The notes beneath the pieces were generated by a model. It did no database searches and was not told the origin of the DNA. It was given only the letters and a program-made list of their open reading frames with translations. The position numbers and the translations under genes were made by a program. From Streptomyces lacrimifluminis (lineage in GTDB: Bacteria; Actinomycetota; Actinomycetes; Streptomycetales; Streptomycetaceae), in assembly GCF_014646095.1 (NCBI RefSeq), contig NZ_BMMU01000001.1, positions 558,001 through 622,000 of the forward strand: a stretch of 64,000 nt of DNA, written 5' to 3'. Below are positions 25,235 through 36,163 of the stretch, in pieces (the stretch's first letter is position 1; each line of letters starts with the position of its first letter).

Positions 25235-26287
25235 GTGAACGCAACCAGCGGCTTCGAGACCGCTCCGGAGACGGGGACGGGGACCGACCCCGACCCCGGT
25301 CGTGTCGTCCTGCTCACCACCAGCCACCGTGTCGCGCCCGGCCTGCTGTCCTGGCCCGCCTGGCAGGTGCTGCACGCGGCAGACAGGGTGCTGTGCGCTG
25401 ACGGTACGCATCCGCAGCTGCCGTATCTGCGGGACGCCGGCACGGCGGTCGAGGAGACCTCCCCGACCGCCGAGGAGCTGATCGACGCCTGCGCCGGCGG
25501 CCGGACGGTCGTGGTCGTGACGACAGGCGAGGGCGACCCGGCCCTCACCGACGGCCTGGCACGCCTCGCTGGCTCGGGCCGCATACGGATGCCGGACCTG
25601 GAACTCCTCCCCGCTTCCTACGACCTCCCCGGCGCCCGCCTCCTCGACCTCGTCCAGGTCATGGACCGCATCCGCCTGGAGTGCCCCTGGTCGTCCCGCC
25701 AGACCCACAAGGGCCTGGCGAAGTACGGCATCGAGGAGGCGTACGAACTCGTCGAGGCCATCGAGGAGGGCGACCGGGACGAGCTGCGCGAGGAACTGGG
25801 GGACGTCCTGCTCCAGGTCGTCTTCCACGCGCGCATCGCCGAGGAGGGCAGCGAGGAGGAGGACGAGGAGGGCACAGCCCCGTTCTCGATCGACGACGTG
25901 GCGGCCGGCATCGTCACGAAGCTGATCCACCGCCACCCGCACGTCTTCGGCGACGAGACGGCGTCCACACCGGAGGACGTCAAGGAACACTGGCTGCGCA
26001 CCAAGGCGGTCGAGAAGCGCCGGACCTCGGTCACCGAGGGCATCCCACTAGGCCAGCCCGCGCTGGCCCTCGCGGCGAAACTGGCGTCCCGGGTCCACAC
26101 GGCGGCCCTGGACGTCCCCCTGCCGCAGGGCGAGGGCATCGGCTACGAACTGCTGGAGATGGCGGTCCGGGCGGAGGCGGAGGGCGTGGACCCGGAGGCG
26201 GCACTGCGGGCCGCCGCGCGGGCCTATCGGGATGCGGTGCGGGTGAGGGAAGGGGCGACGGGGGCGGCCACGGAGGAGCGACGGTGA
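25235..26287 (+). CDS. mazG: MazG-type nucleoside triphosphate pyrophosphohydrolase
   Basis: 350 residues from the GTG at 25235. The N-terminal about 130 residues are a degenerate tetrapyrrole-methylase-like region (VVLLTTSHRVAPGLLSW, VVVVTTGEGDPALTDGLA). The MazG domain follows: LLDLVQVMDRIRLECPWS, EEAYELVEAIE and ELREELGDVLLQVVFH, which give the E-x2-E / E-x2-D metal site; KLIHRHPHVFGDE; and a second helical half with LGQPALALAAKL. It cleaves NTPs to NMP and PPi, removing damaged or excess nucleotides. Cytoplasmic. An in-frame ATG at 25154 lacks a Shine-Dalgarno sequence. Assignment is secure; the N-terminal domain is probably inactive. Confidence 0.9.
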   Translation: MNATSGFETAPETGTGTDPDPGRVVLLTTSHRVAPGLLSWPAWQVLHAADRVLCADGTHPQLPYLRDAGTAVEETSPTAEELIDACAGGRTVVVVTTGEGDPALTDGLARLAGSGRIRMPDLELLPASYDLPGARLLDLVQVMDRIRLECPWSSRQTHKGLAKYGIEEAYELVEAIEEGDRDELREELGDVLLQVVFHARIAEEGSEEEDEEGTAPFSIDDVAAGIVTKLIHRHPHVFGDETASTPEDVKEHWLRTKAVEKRRTSVTEGIPLGQPALALAAKLASRVHTAALDVPLPQGEGIGYELLEMAVRAEAEGVDPEAALRAAARAYRDAVRVREGATGAATEERR

Positions 26288-26438
26288 GCTGAGCCGGGCC
26301 CGGCGGCCGTCAGTACCCTGCCCCATGTCCCAGGGCGGTGCTGAGACATGAGGGCGTGCGGGCGGGCCGGGAGTGTGGCCGCCCTGACGCCGAGCAGGGC
26401 CCCGCTGAAGCCTCCCGCCCTCCCGATACCGTCACCGG

Positions 26439-27746
26439 GTGACCAACCAGCCCCTCTCCACGCCCCCGACTCCCGCCCCGGAACTCTTCACCTGGGAGTT
26501 CGCGACGGACCCCTACCCCGCCTACGCCTGGCTCCGTGAGCACGCGCCCGTGCACCGGACGAAGTTGCCCAGCGGGGTCGAGGCCTGGTTGGTCACGCGG
26601 TACGGAGACGCCAAGCAGGCCCTCGCCGACCCCCGGCTCTCCAAGAATCCCGCCCATCACGACGAGCCCGCGCACGCCAAGGGCAAGACCGGTATCCCCG
26701 GTGAGCGCAAGACCGAGCTGATGACCCATCTGCTCAACATCGATCCGCCGGACCACACCAGGCTGCGCAGGCTGGTCGCCAAGGCGTTCACGCCGCGCCG
26801 GGTCGCCGAGTTCGCCCCCCGCGTCCAGGAGCTCACCGATCACCTGATCGACCAGTTCGCGGCGAGCGGCTCCGCCGATCTCATCCACGAGTTCGCGTTC
26901 CCCCTGCCCATCTACGCGATCTGCGACCTGTTGGGCGTACCCCGCGAGGACCAGGACGACTTCCGGGACTGGGCCGGGATGATGATCCGGCACGGGGGAG
27001 GGCCCCGGGGTGGAGTCGCTCGGTCCGTCAAGAAGATGCGGGGCTATCTCGCCGAGCTGATCCACCGCAAGCGCGAGGCGCTGTCCGACGTACCCGAACC
27101 CGGCGAGGACCTCATCTCCGGGCTCATCCGCGCCTCGGACGAGGGCGAGCACCTCACCGAGAACGAGGCCGCCGCCATGGCCTTTATCCTACTGTTCGCC
27201 GGTTTTGAAACTACTGTGAATTTGATCGGCAATGGCGTTTTTGCCCTGCTCACTCATCCCGAGCAGCGCGCCCGCCTCCAGGCGTCCCTCGGCGTGAAGG
27301 ACTCCTCCCTCCTCGAAACCGGCATCGAGGAACTCCTCCGCTACGACGGCCCCGTCGAACTGGCCACCTGGCGCTTCGCCACCCAGCCGCTCAGTATCGG
27401 CGGGCAGGGCATCGCGGCCGGTGATCCCGTCCTCGTCGTCCTCGCCGCCGCCGACCGTGACCCGGCGCGGTTCGCCGACCCCGACACCCTCGACCTCGGT
27501 CGTCGGGACAACCAGCACCTCGGATACGGCCATGGCATCCACTACTGCCTCGGCGCCCCGCTCGCCCGCCTGGAGGGGCGCAGTGCGCTGGCCACCCTCC
27601 TCACCCGCCTCCCCGACCTGCAACTCGCCTCAGACCCGGCCGAGTTGAGATGGCGGGGCGGCCTCATCATGCGTGGACTGCGTACCCTGCCCGTCGAGTT
27701 CACGCCGGTCCGTGGGACCGGGCACGCGCCGACGGTGGTGTCGTAG
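26439..27746 (+). CDS. Cytochrome P450 (CYP107-like)
   Basis: 435 residues. I-helix LLFAGFETTV (residues 251-260), ExxR in EELLR, heme loop LGYGHGIHYCLGAPLAR with the axial Cys near 362, and C-helix HTRLRRLVAKAFTPRR place it in the bacterial class I CYP107 group; the best remembered relative is CYP107U of S. coelicolor. No ferredoxin gene is adjacent, so redox partners must come from elsewhere. Likely a monooxygenase on a macrolide-, steroid- or fatty-acid-like substrate. Codons 248-273 (27180-27259) are strikingly AT-rich, 47% GC in an otherwise about 70% GC gene, with TTT, ACT, AAT and CTA codons; see the findings. Confidence 0.93.
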   Translation: MTNQPLSTPPTPAPELFTWEFATDPYPAYAWLREHAPVHRTKLPSGVEAWLVTRYGDAKQALADPRLSKNPAHHDEPAHAKGKTGIPGERKTELMTHLLNIDPPDHTRLRRLVAKAFTPRRVAEFAPRVQELTDHLIDQFAASGSADLIHEFAFPLPIYAICDLLGVPREDQDDFRDWAGMMIRHGGGPRGGVARSVKKMRGYLAELIHRKREALSDVPEPGEDLISGLIRASDEGEHLTENEAAAMAFILLFAGFETTVNLIGNGVFALLTHPEQRARLQASLGVKDSSLLETGIEELLRYDGPVELATWRFATQPLSIGGQGIAAGDPVLVVLAAADRDPARFADPDTLDLGRRDNQHLGYGHGIHYCLGAPLARLEGRSALATLLTRLPDLQLASDPAELRWRGGLIMRGLRTLPVEFTPVRGTGHAPTVVS

Positions 27747-27808
27747 AAGATCGCGCGAAGGTGACACTCCCTCAGCAATGTGATCTTCACGTGATCTGCG
27801 CGGCATGA

Positions 27809-27821
27809 ACTTGTGACAAGT
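27809..27821. promoter_or_regulatory. Perfect 13-bp palindrome ACTTGTGACAAGT upstream of the first rpf gene
   Basis: ACTTG-TGA-CAAGT lies about 89 bases before the rpf start and next to a possible -35 (TTGTGA). It is a candidate operator. The regulator is unknown. Confidence 0.4.
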
Positions 27822-27909
27822 GATCGTCTGTCGATACGTTCGTGCATCAGTGCGATGTTCTGCGTCACCCGTCGCACTGGTCCCCCGCTGTCTCGTGAAA
27901 GGCAACCGC

Positions 27910-28914
27910 ATGCTCTCCGGGAACGGTCGTCACCGTCGCCCCCGTCAGGCTCCGGCTCTGCTTGTCGCGGCCGGCGTGACCAGCTCCGCCATGGCGATCC
28001 CGCTGCTCGGCGCGACAGGCGCCAGCGCGGCCAGTGGTACCACCTGGGACAGGGTCGCGGAGTGCGAGAGCGGCGGTTCCTGGAGTGCCGACGCCGGCAA
28101 CGGGTTCTACGGCGGGCTCCAGTTGACCCAGGACGACTGGGAGAAGTACGGCGGCCTCGCGTACGCCGCGAGGGCCGACCAGGCCAGCCGTTCGCAGCAG
28201 ATCGCCGTCGGCGAGAAGATACTCGCCGACCAGGGGGCGGGGGCCTGGGGAGCCTGTGCGCTGTTGTCGGGGCTCGGCAAGGACGCCGGCTCGGCCGACG
28301 TCGACACCGGCGTGGTCGAAGGTGACACCTCGGGCTCGACCGGGGGTTCGGGCCTGGGTCTGGGGCTGGGGCTGGGTCCGGCCTCGGGCTCGGATTCCTC
28401 CCCCTCCTCCTCGACTTCGGAGTCGCCCACGCCCTCGGCGTCCCCCTCCACCGGCTCCCCGGCCTCGCCCGGGGCCTCCGACTCGTCGCCGTCCCCCACA
28501 CCGTCCGCGGGGGCGGCGACAGGCTCCGCCGACTCCACCGACCCCGCCGGGTCGGTCACCTCGCCGTCGCCTTCCTCCTCGTTGCCCGGCGCGGGCGACG
28601 GGAAGGAAAGCGACAGTTCGCCTATAGATGTCGCAGTGGGTCAAGAGTTGGGCAACTCGGGCCAGAGTGTCGAAAAAGAGGGCGGTGAAAGCGGAACCGA
28701 GACCTCCGTCGGCACCGGCCGTCATCGTGGCAAGGCCGAGGGCACGTACACCGGCAGCATCGGGGACGTCCTCTGGGGTGTCACCGACTCCCTCGATCTC
28801 GCGGGCGGACAGCCCGCGGAGCCCGCCGGGACCGCGTCCTTCCTTGACGCGGACTCGGGTCTCATCCTTCCCGGTCAGACCCTTGCCGTAGGTAGCGAAC
28901 CGGGGCAAAACTAA
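27910..28914 (+). CDS. Resuscitation-promoting factor-like transglycosylase with degenerate LysM
   Basis: 334 residues from an ATG after GAAAGG. Sec signal (LLVAAGVTSSAMAIPLLG, cleaved at about ASA-ASG), then the Rpf/transglycosylase-like domain at residues about 40-112 (TTWDRVAECESGGSWS with the catalytic Glu in ECES; FYGGLQL; ADQASRSQQIAVGEKIL). Then comes a long Ser/Pro/Thr-rich linker, and a C-terminal segment reading GDVLWGVTDSLDL and LILPGQTLAVG that looks like a decayed LysM: the asparagine-rich core is replaced by AEPAGTASFLDADSG. It is secreted and cleaves peptidoglycan during spore germination or growth. No ydaO riboswitch precedes it, unlike the next gene. Confidence 0.86.
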   Translation: MLSGNGRHRRPRQAPALLVAAGVTSSAMAIPLLGATGASAASGTTWDRVAECESGGSWSADAGNGFYGGLQLTQDDWEKYGGLAYAARADQASRSQQIAVGEKILADQGAGAWGACALLSGLGKDAGSADVDTGVVEGDTSGSTGGSGLGLGLGLGPASGSDSSPSSSTSESPTPSASPSTGSPASPGASDSSPSPTPSAGAATGSADSTDPAGSVTSPSPSSSLPGAGDGKESDSSPIDVAVGQELGNSGQSVEKEGGESGTETSVGTGRHRGKAEGTYTGSIGDVLWGVTDSLDLAGGQPAEPAGTASFLDADSGLILPGQTLAVGSEPGQN

Positions 28915-31648
<2,734 letters not shown>

Positions 31649-31678
31649 CCAGCCAGAGTTAAGGCATAGCCAGTCGTA

Positions 31679-31723
31679 CGTACGTCCCCGTACCCGGTCC
31701 CGTACCGTGTGCGGGGACGTACG
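31679..31723 (+). terminator. Hairpin after eno
   Basis: CGTACGTCCCCG (31679-31690) pairs with CGGGGACGTACG (31712-31723). There is no T-tract, so it may only partly terminate or act as an mRNA-stabilising structure between eno and divIC. Confidence 0.65.
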
Positions 31724-31777
31724 CACGTGCGCAGAGGTACAGCAGGTACAGGCGCAGACGCTCGGGGAGGCGGGACA

Positions 31778-32254
31778 ATGGCTGTGAAGGACCGGGACCG
31801 GTTCTCCACCGCGACCAGGATCAAGCTGCTCGGCGAGCAGACGGCGGCCCGCGTCTATCGTTCGCAGACCAAGCGCCAGGCCCGCCGCTCCCGCCTGACC
31901 GGCCGGGCGGCCCTGCTCGTCCTGGTCCTGTGCTCGCTGATCGTGGCCCTCGCCTACCCGATAAGGCAGTACGTCTCCCAGCGCGCCGACATCGCCGAGA
32001 TGGAACGGGAACGCGACCAGGCCAGCCGGCGGGTCGAACAGCTCCGCGACCTGAAGGCACGCTGGCAGGACGACGCGTACGCGGAGCAGCAGATCCGGCA
32101 GCGGCTGCACTACGTCCTGCCGGGCGAGACCGGGTACATCGTGATCGACCCCGACGCGGCGAAGCAGTCGCGCGCCGACCTGGGCGCGGCGGACCGCCCC
32201 TGGTACGCGAACGTCTGGGACGGCGTGGACAAGGCCGACGCCGCCGACCAGTGA
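31778..32254 (+). CDS. divIC: DivIC/FtsB-type septum formation initiator
   Basis: 158 residues. A basic N-terminus (RFSTATRIKLLGEQTAARVYRSQTK, in parts) leads into one transmembrane helix (ALLVLVLCSLIVALAYPI), then a short coiled coil (ERERDQASRRVEQLRDLKAR). The downstream DivIC/FtsB signature is QQIRQRLHYVLPGETGYIVI. It forms the FtsL-DivIC-FtsQ subcomplex at the septum. Start ATG at 31778 with GGGGAGGCGGG before it. The position directly after eno is conserved across actinomycetes. Confidence 0.92.
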   Translation: MAVKDRDRFSTATRIKLLGEQTAARVYRSQTKRQARRSRLTGRAALLVLVLCSLIVALAYPIRQYVSQRADIAEMERERDQASRRVEQLRDLKARWQDDAYAEQQIRQRLHYVLPGETGYIVIDPDAAKQSRADLGAADRPWYANVWDGVDKADAADQ

Positions 32255-32279
32255 AGTGAACGGAACAGAAAAGACAGGT

Positions 32280-32912
32280 ATGGACACGCCCCCGCCTCCC
32301 ACCCCGCGCACCGAGCCGACCGACGCGGACGTCGAGGCCTTCAAGCAGCAGCTGGGCCGCCCGCCGCGCGGGCTGCGCGCCATCGCGCACCGCTGCCCCT
32401 GCGGTCAGCCGGACGTCGTGGAGACGGCTCCGCGGCTGCCGGACGGCACGCCCTTCCCCACGACGTACTACCTGACGTGCCCGCGCGCCGCCTCGGCGAT
32501 CGGCACGCTGGAGGCGAACGGCGTGATGAAGGAGATGACGGAACGCCTGTCGACGGACCCGGAGCTGGCCGCCGCGTACCGGGCCGCGCACGACGACTAC
32601 ATCGAGCGCCGCGACGCGATCGAGGTCCTGGAGGGCTTCCCGAGCGCGGGCGGCATGCCGGACCGCGTGAAGTGCCTGCACGTCCTCGTGGGCCACTCGC
32701 TGGCCGCCGGACCCGGCGTGAACCCGCTGGGCGACGAGGCGATCGCGATGCTGCCCGAGTGGTGGGCGAAGGGTCCCTGCGTGCTGCCCTCGGCGCCTCC
32801 GGAGGGTGAGGGCTGGGAGGTGGACGCGAGCGGGTCCGGCCACTTCGCGTTCAAGCCGGTGGAGTCTTCGGACCCGGCAGCCCCGGGGGAGTCCGGGGAG
32901 GGCGGCAAGTGA
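32280..32912 (+). CDS. DUF501 protein
   Basis: 210 residues from the ATG at 32280; a GTG at 32256 is in frame but has no better ribosome site. The DUF501 core reads AFKQQLGRPPRGLRAIAHRC, then CPCGQPDVVETAPRLPDG, TTYYLTCPR, and RVKCLHVLVGHSLAAGPGVN. The paired Cys/His residues could bind a metal. A Glu/Ser-rich tail follows. Function is unproven, but the gene sits in the fixed eno-divIC-DUF501-ppx order of actinobacteria and overlaps ppx by four bases. Confidence 0.9.
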   Translation: MDTPPPPTPRTEPTDADVEAFKQQLGRPPRGLRAIAHRCPCGQPDVVETAPRLPDGTPFPTTYYLTCPRAASAIGTLEANGVMKEMTERLSTDPELAAAYRAAHDDYIERRDAIEVLEGFPSAGGMPDRVKCLHVLVGHSLAAGPGVNPLGDEAIAMLPEWWAKGPCVLPSAPPEGEGWEVDASGSGHFAFKPVESSDPAAPGESGEGGK

Positions 32913-33850
32913 CCCGCGTCGCCGCCGTCGACTGCGGTACGAACTCGATCCGCCTCCTCGTCGCCGACGCGGACCCGGAGACGGGTGAACTCGTCGACCT
33001 GGACCGGCGGATGACCATCGTCCGCCTCGGTCAGGGCGTCGACCGTACGGGGCGGCTGGCCCCCGAGGCGCTGGAGCGGACCTTCGCGGCCTGCCGTGAG
33101 TACGCCGCCGTCATCAAGGAGCACGGCGCGGAGCGGCTCCGCTTCGTCGCGACGTCCGCCTCCCGCGACGCGGAGAACCGGGACGAGTTCGTCCGGGGCG
33201 TGCTGGACATCCTGGGTGTCGAGCCCGAGGTCATCACGGGCGAGCGGGAGGCCGAGTTCTCCTTCACCGGCGCCACCAGGGAACTGACGGGGCGTGACGA
33301 CCTGGCCAGGCCCTACCTGGTCGTGGACATCGGCGGCGGCTCGACCGAGTTCGTGGTCGGCGACGACCAGGTGCGCGGGGCACGGTCCGTGGACATCGGG
33401 TGCGTACGCATGACGGAGCGGCACCTCGTGCGGGACGGCGCCGTCGCCGATCCGCCCGCCGAGGAGCAGATCGCGGCGATCCGCTCGGACATCGAGGCGG
33501 CCCTGGACCTGGCGGAGGAGACGGTCCCGCTGAGCGAGGCGCGCACGCTGGTGGGGCTCGCGGGATCGGTCACCACGGTGTCGGCGATCGCGCAGAACCT
33601 GTCCGCGTACGACCCCGAGGCCATCCACCACTCCCGGGTCTCCTACGACCGCGTCCGTGAGATCACCGAGACCCTTCTCCGCTCCACCCACGCCGAGCGG
33701 GCGGCGATCCCCTCGATGCATCCGGGACGCGTCGACGTGATCGGTGCGGGGGCGCTCGTACTGCTCTCGATCATGGAACGGATCGGGGCGTCGGAGGTCG
33801 TGGTGAGCGAGCACGACATCCTCGACGGGATCGCGTGGTCGGTCGCGTGA
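32909..33850 (+). CDS. Exopolyphosphatase / Ppx-GppA phosphatase family protein
   Basis: 313 residues from a GTG that overlaps DUF501 by four bases (GTGA). Phosphate 1 loop DCGTNSIRLLVAD, then RLGQGVDRTG, ATSASRDAENR, EVITGEREAEFSF, and the phosphate 2 motif VVDIGGGSTEFVVG are all present. It is the short actinobacterial version without the C-terminal HD domain. Family activity: hydrolysis of polyphosphate or the pentaphosphate of pppGpp. Cytoplasmic, last gene of the eno group. Confidence 0.93.
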   Translation: MTRVAAVDCGTNSIRLLVADADPETGELVDLDRRMTIVRLGQGVDRTGRLAPEALERTFAACREYAAVIKEHGAERLRFVATSASRDAENRDEFVRGVLDILGVEPEVITGEREAEFSFTGATRELTGRDDLARPYLVVDIGGGSTEFVVGDDQVRGARSVDIGCVRMTERHLVRDGAVADPPAEEQIAAIRSDIEAALDLAEETVPLSEARTLVGLAGSVTTVSAIAQNLSAYDPEAIHHSRVSYDRVREITETLLRSTHAERAAIPSMHPGRVDVIGAGALVLLSIMERIGASEVVVSEHDILDGIAWSVA

Positions 33851-34259
33851 CCCTCGCCTGAGCAGGTCGGACAACGTATGAGCGCACTTGGGGGGCTGTT
33901 CGAGGCCCCCCGGTGACGTCCCTGCGGGAAACTTCGTGAAGTTCTTCACAAGGAAATCGGTCCTGTTGGGCGACGAACGTGGTCCGGAGGGCCCTTTCGG
34001 GGGCTCACCTGGGGTGGGAGCCTGCTCGGGGGAGCGTTTCGGTGGTGTTTCCCGGGGGTGCGGGCGAGGGCTGGTCCAGTCACTCCGGCGGGCCGGAAGG
34101 GCAGTTCACGCGGCATTGACATCGGGGCGTACCGCCCGCTGGTACCTCTCGCGTGGCACCGCCTCGGCCATGCGGGCCGCGCAGTGTAGCAGAGGTGGTG
34201 AAGAAGCTTGTGAAGGGGCGCACGAGCGACCCCCCTGGAGCGGGTGGATACTCGATGGC
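33851..34259. other. Leader region of ndh
   Basis: A 409-base gene-free region holding the Rex operator at 33934-33951 and a TTGACA hexamer at 34116-34121 (possible -35; a weak TGGTAC 18 bases later). A two-codon ATG-GCA-TGA at 34255 precedes the real start by five bases. No clear terminator for ppx is seen. Confidence 0.5.
33934..33951. promoter_or_regulatory. Rex operator (NADH/NAD+ redox control)
   Basis: TCGTGAAGTTCTTCACAA matches the Streptomyces Rex consensus TTGTGAA-N4-TTCACAA with one substitution (C for T at position 2). It lies 309 bases before the NDH-2 start. Rex represses respiratory genes when NAD+ is high and is released by NADH. Confidence 0.85.
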
Positions 34260-35660
34260 ATGAGCACCACGGAGCGTCCCAGGATCCTCGTAGTAGGCGG
34301 TGGGTACGTAGGCCTGTACGCAGCTCGGCGCATCCTCAAGAAGATGCGCTACGGCGAGGCGACCGTCACGGTCGTCGACCCCCGGTCGTACATGACCTAC
34401 CAGCCCTTCCTCCCCGAAACCGCCGCCGGCAGCATTTCGCCGCGCCACGTCGTCGTACCGCTGCGACGTGTGCTGCCCAAGGCGGAAGTTCTGACCGGTC
34501 GGGTCACCACCATCGACCAGGACCGCAAGGTCGCCACGATCGCCCCCCTCGTGGGTGAGGCGTACGAGCTGCCTTTCGACTACCTCGTCATCGCCATGGG
34601 CGCGGTCTCCCGCACCTTCCCGATCCCCGGCCTGGCCGAACAGGGCATCGGAATGAAGGGCATCGAGGAGGCCATCGGCCTGCGCAACCACGTCCTGGAG
34701 CAGCTGGACAAGGCCGACTCCACGACCGACGAGGAGATCCGCCGCAAGGCGCTCACCTTCGTCTTCGTCGGTGGTGGCTTCGCGGGTGCGGAGACCATCG
34801 GTGAGGTCGAGGACATGGCGCGCGACGCGGCGAAGTACTACACCAGCGTGTCCCGCGAGGACATGCGGTTCATCCTCGTCGACGCCGCCGACAAGATCCT
34901 TCCCGAGGTCGGCCCGAAGCTGGGCCAGTACGGCAAGGAGCACCTGGAGAGCCGCGGGGTCGAGATCTATCTTTCGACGTCGATGGACTCGTGCGTCGAC
35001 GGCCATGTGGTCCTGAAGAACGGCCTCGAGGTCGACTCCAGCACCATCGTGTGGACCGCGGGCGTCAAGCCCAACCCGGTCCTGTCGCGGTTCGGCCTGC
35101 CGCTGGGTCCGCGCGGCCACGTGGACGCGCAGCCGACGCTCCAGGTCACGGGTACGGACTACATCTGGGCCGCGGGCGACAACGCCCAGGTGCCGGACGT
35201 GGCCGCCCGCAAGGCCGGCGTGGAGAACGCCTGGTGCCCGCCGAACGCCCAGCACGCGCTGCGGCAGGCGAAGGTGCTCGGCGACAACGTGGTCTCCGGT
35301 ATGCGGGGCTTCCCGCAGAAGGACTACGCGCACTCCAACAAGGGCGCTGTCGCGGGTCTCGGCCTGCACAAGGGCGTCGCGATGATCGTCATGGGCAAGC
35401 TCAAGATCACGCTCAAGGGCCGGCTGGCGTGGTACATGCACCGCGGCTACCACGGTCTGGCGATGCCGACGTGGAACCGGAAGATCCGGGTGTTCGCGGA
35501 CTGGACGCTGGCGATGTTCCTGAAGCGTGAGGTTGTGGCGCTGGGGGCGCTGGAGACTCCTCGTGAGGAGTTCTACGAGGCCGCCAAGCCGGCGCCGGTC
35601 GCTGCCGCGAAGAGGGCCGAGGAGAAGGCCGAGAAGAAGGCAGAGGCCAAGGCCTCCTGA
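34260..35660 (+). CDS. ndh: Type II NADH dehydrogenase (NDH-2)
   Basis: 466 residues; ATG at 34260. FAD-binding GGGYVGLYAARRIL at the N-terminus, second dinucleotide fold FVGGGFAGAETIGE near 165, DYIWAAGDNAQVPD, and the quinone-site region WCPPNAQHALRQAKVLG. The C-terminus is a Lys/Glu/Ala tail preceded by amphipathic segments (LAMFLKREVVALGAL) that hold the enzyme on the membrane. It oxidises NADH and reduces menaquinone without pumping protons. The upstream Rex operator fits its role in NADH balance. Monocistronic, ending at a hairpin terminator. Confidence 0.92.
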   Translation: MSTTERPRILVVGGGYVGLYAARRILKKMRYGEATVTVVDPRSYMTYQPFLPETAAGSISPRHVVVPLRRVLPKAEVLTGRVTTIDQDRKVATIAPLVGEAYELPFDYLVIAMGAVSRTFPIPGLAEQGIGMKGIEEAIGLRNHVLEQLDKADSTTDEEIRRKALTFVFVGGGFAGAETIGEVEDMARDAAKYYTSVSREDMRFILVDAADKILPEVGPKLGQYGKEHLESRGVEIYLSTSMDSCVDGHVVLKNGLEVDSSTIVWTAGVKPNPVLSRFGLPLGPRGHVDAQPTLQVTGTDYIWAAGDNAQVPDVAARKAGVENAWCPPNAQHALRQAKVLGDNVVSGMRGFPQKDYAHSNKGAVAGLGLHKGVAMIVMGKLKITLKGRLAWYMHRGYHGLAMPTWNRKIRVFADWTLAMFLKREVVALGALETPREEFYEAAKPAPVAAAKRAEEKAEKKAEAKAS

Positions 35661-35692
35661 CCTCCTCTTCGACCTCCGGTCACTGAAACACC

Positions 35693-35738
35693 CCTGAAGG
35701 GGCCGCTCGCCATCCGTGGTGCGAGGGGCCCCTTCAGG
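35693..35738 (+). terminator. Terminator after ndh
   Basis: The arms CCTGAAGGGGCC and GGCCCCTTCAGG pair perfectly; a GCTCGC/GCGAG extension lengthens the stem. Followed by CGTTTG. Confidence 0.8.
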
Positions 35739-35781
35739 CGTTTGTTCGCCCCCGCCGCCCTTACCCGTCCCGTCCTGTTCC

Positions 35782-35873
35782 TGGGGGCTGCGCCCCCAGA
35801 CCCCCGCTGTCGGCCCTGAAGGGGCCTTGTCCTCAAGCGCCGGACGGGCTGGATGTGCCTGGGCCTGGGCTGG
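35782..35873. repeat. Streptomyces intergenic repeat, copy B
   Basis: Nearly identical to 17810-17901: GGGGGCTGCGCCCCC, GGCCCTGAAGGGGCC, CCTCAAGCGCCGGACGGGCT, then GGCCTGGGCTGGA. Two degenerate copies follow immediately. Confidence 0.85.
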
Positions 35874-36163
35874 ATACAGGCGGTGAACGGGTGGGTGGGA
35901 AACGCCGGTTGGGCTGAACGGCCTCGTCCTCGAATGTCGGGTGGGCTGGGTGGGCCTGGGCCCGGGCTGTAGACGCGGTGGGGGCGGGTGGGTGGGAAAC
36001 GCCGGGCGGGCTGGGAGGGGCTGGGCCTGGTCTGGACCGGCGTCGCCGTTCGTGTGCCTCCCTTTGCCCAGTCTTGATCGCTTCCGGGGACTGCGCGTCG
36101 AGGGCGGTGGTGTTCTCGTGGGTGTTGGACAATCCCGGTGATGTCGTCACGGAGGTGTGCGTC

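Larger units (their letters stand above)
35661..36163. other. Gene-free region between ndh and the cyclopropane synthase
   Basis: 503 bases. Contains the ndh terminator (35693-35738), intergenic repeat copy B (35782-35873), and two further degenerate copies around 35885-36030 (GGGTGGGTGGGAAACGCCGG twice). The frame feeding the next gene is open but shows repeat DNA rather than coding bias. Confidence 0.6.

Noticed and set aside
34255-34262. ATG at 34255 as ndh start
   Set aside because: It reads ATG-GCA-TGA, out of frame with the NDH-2 sequence.
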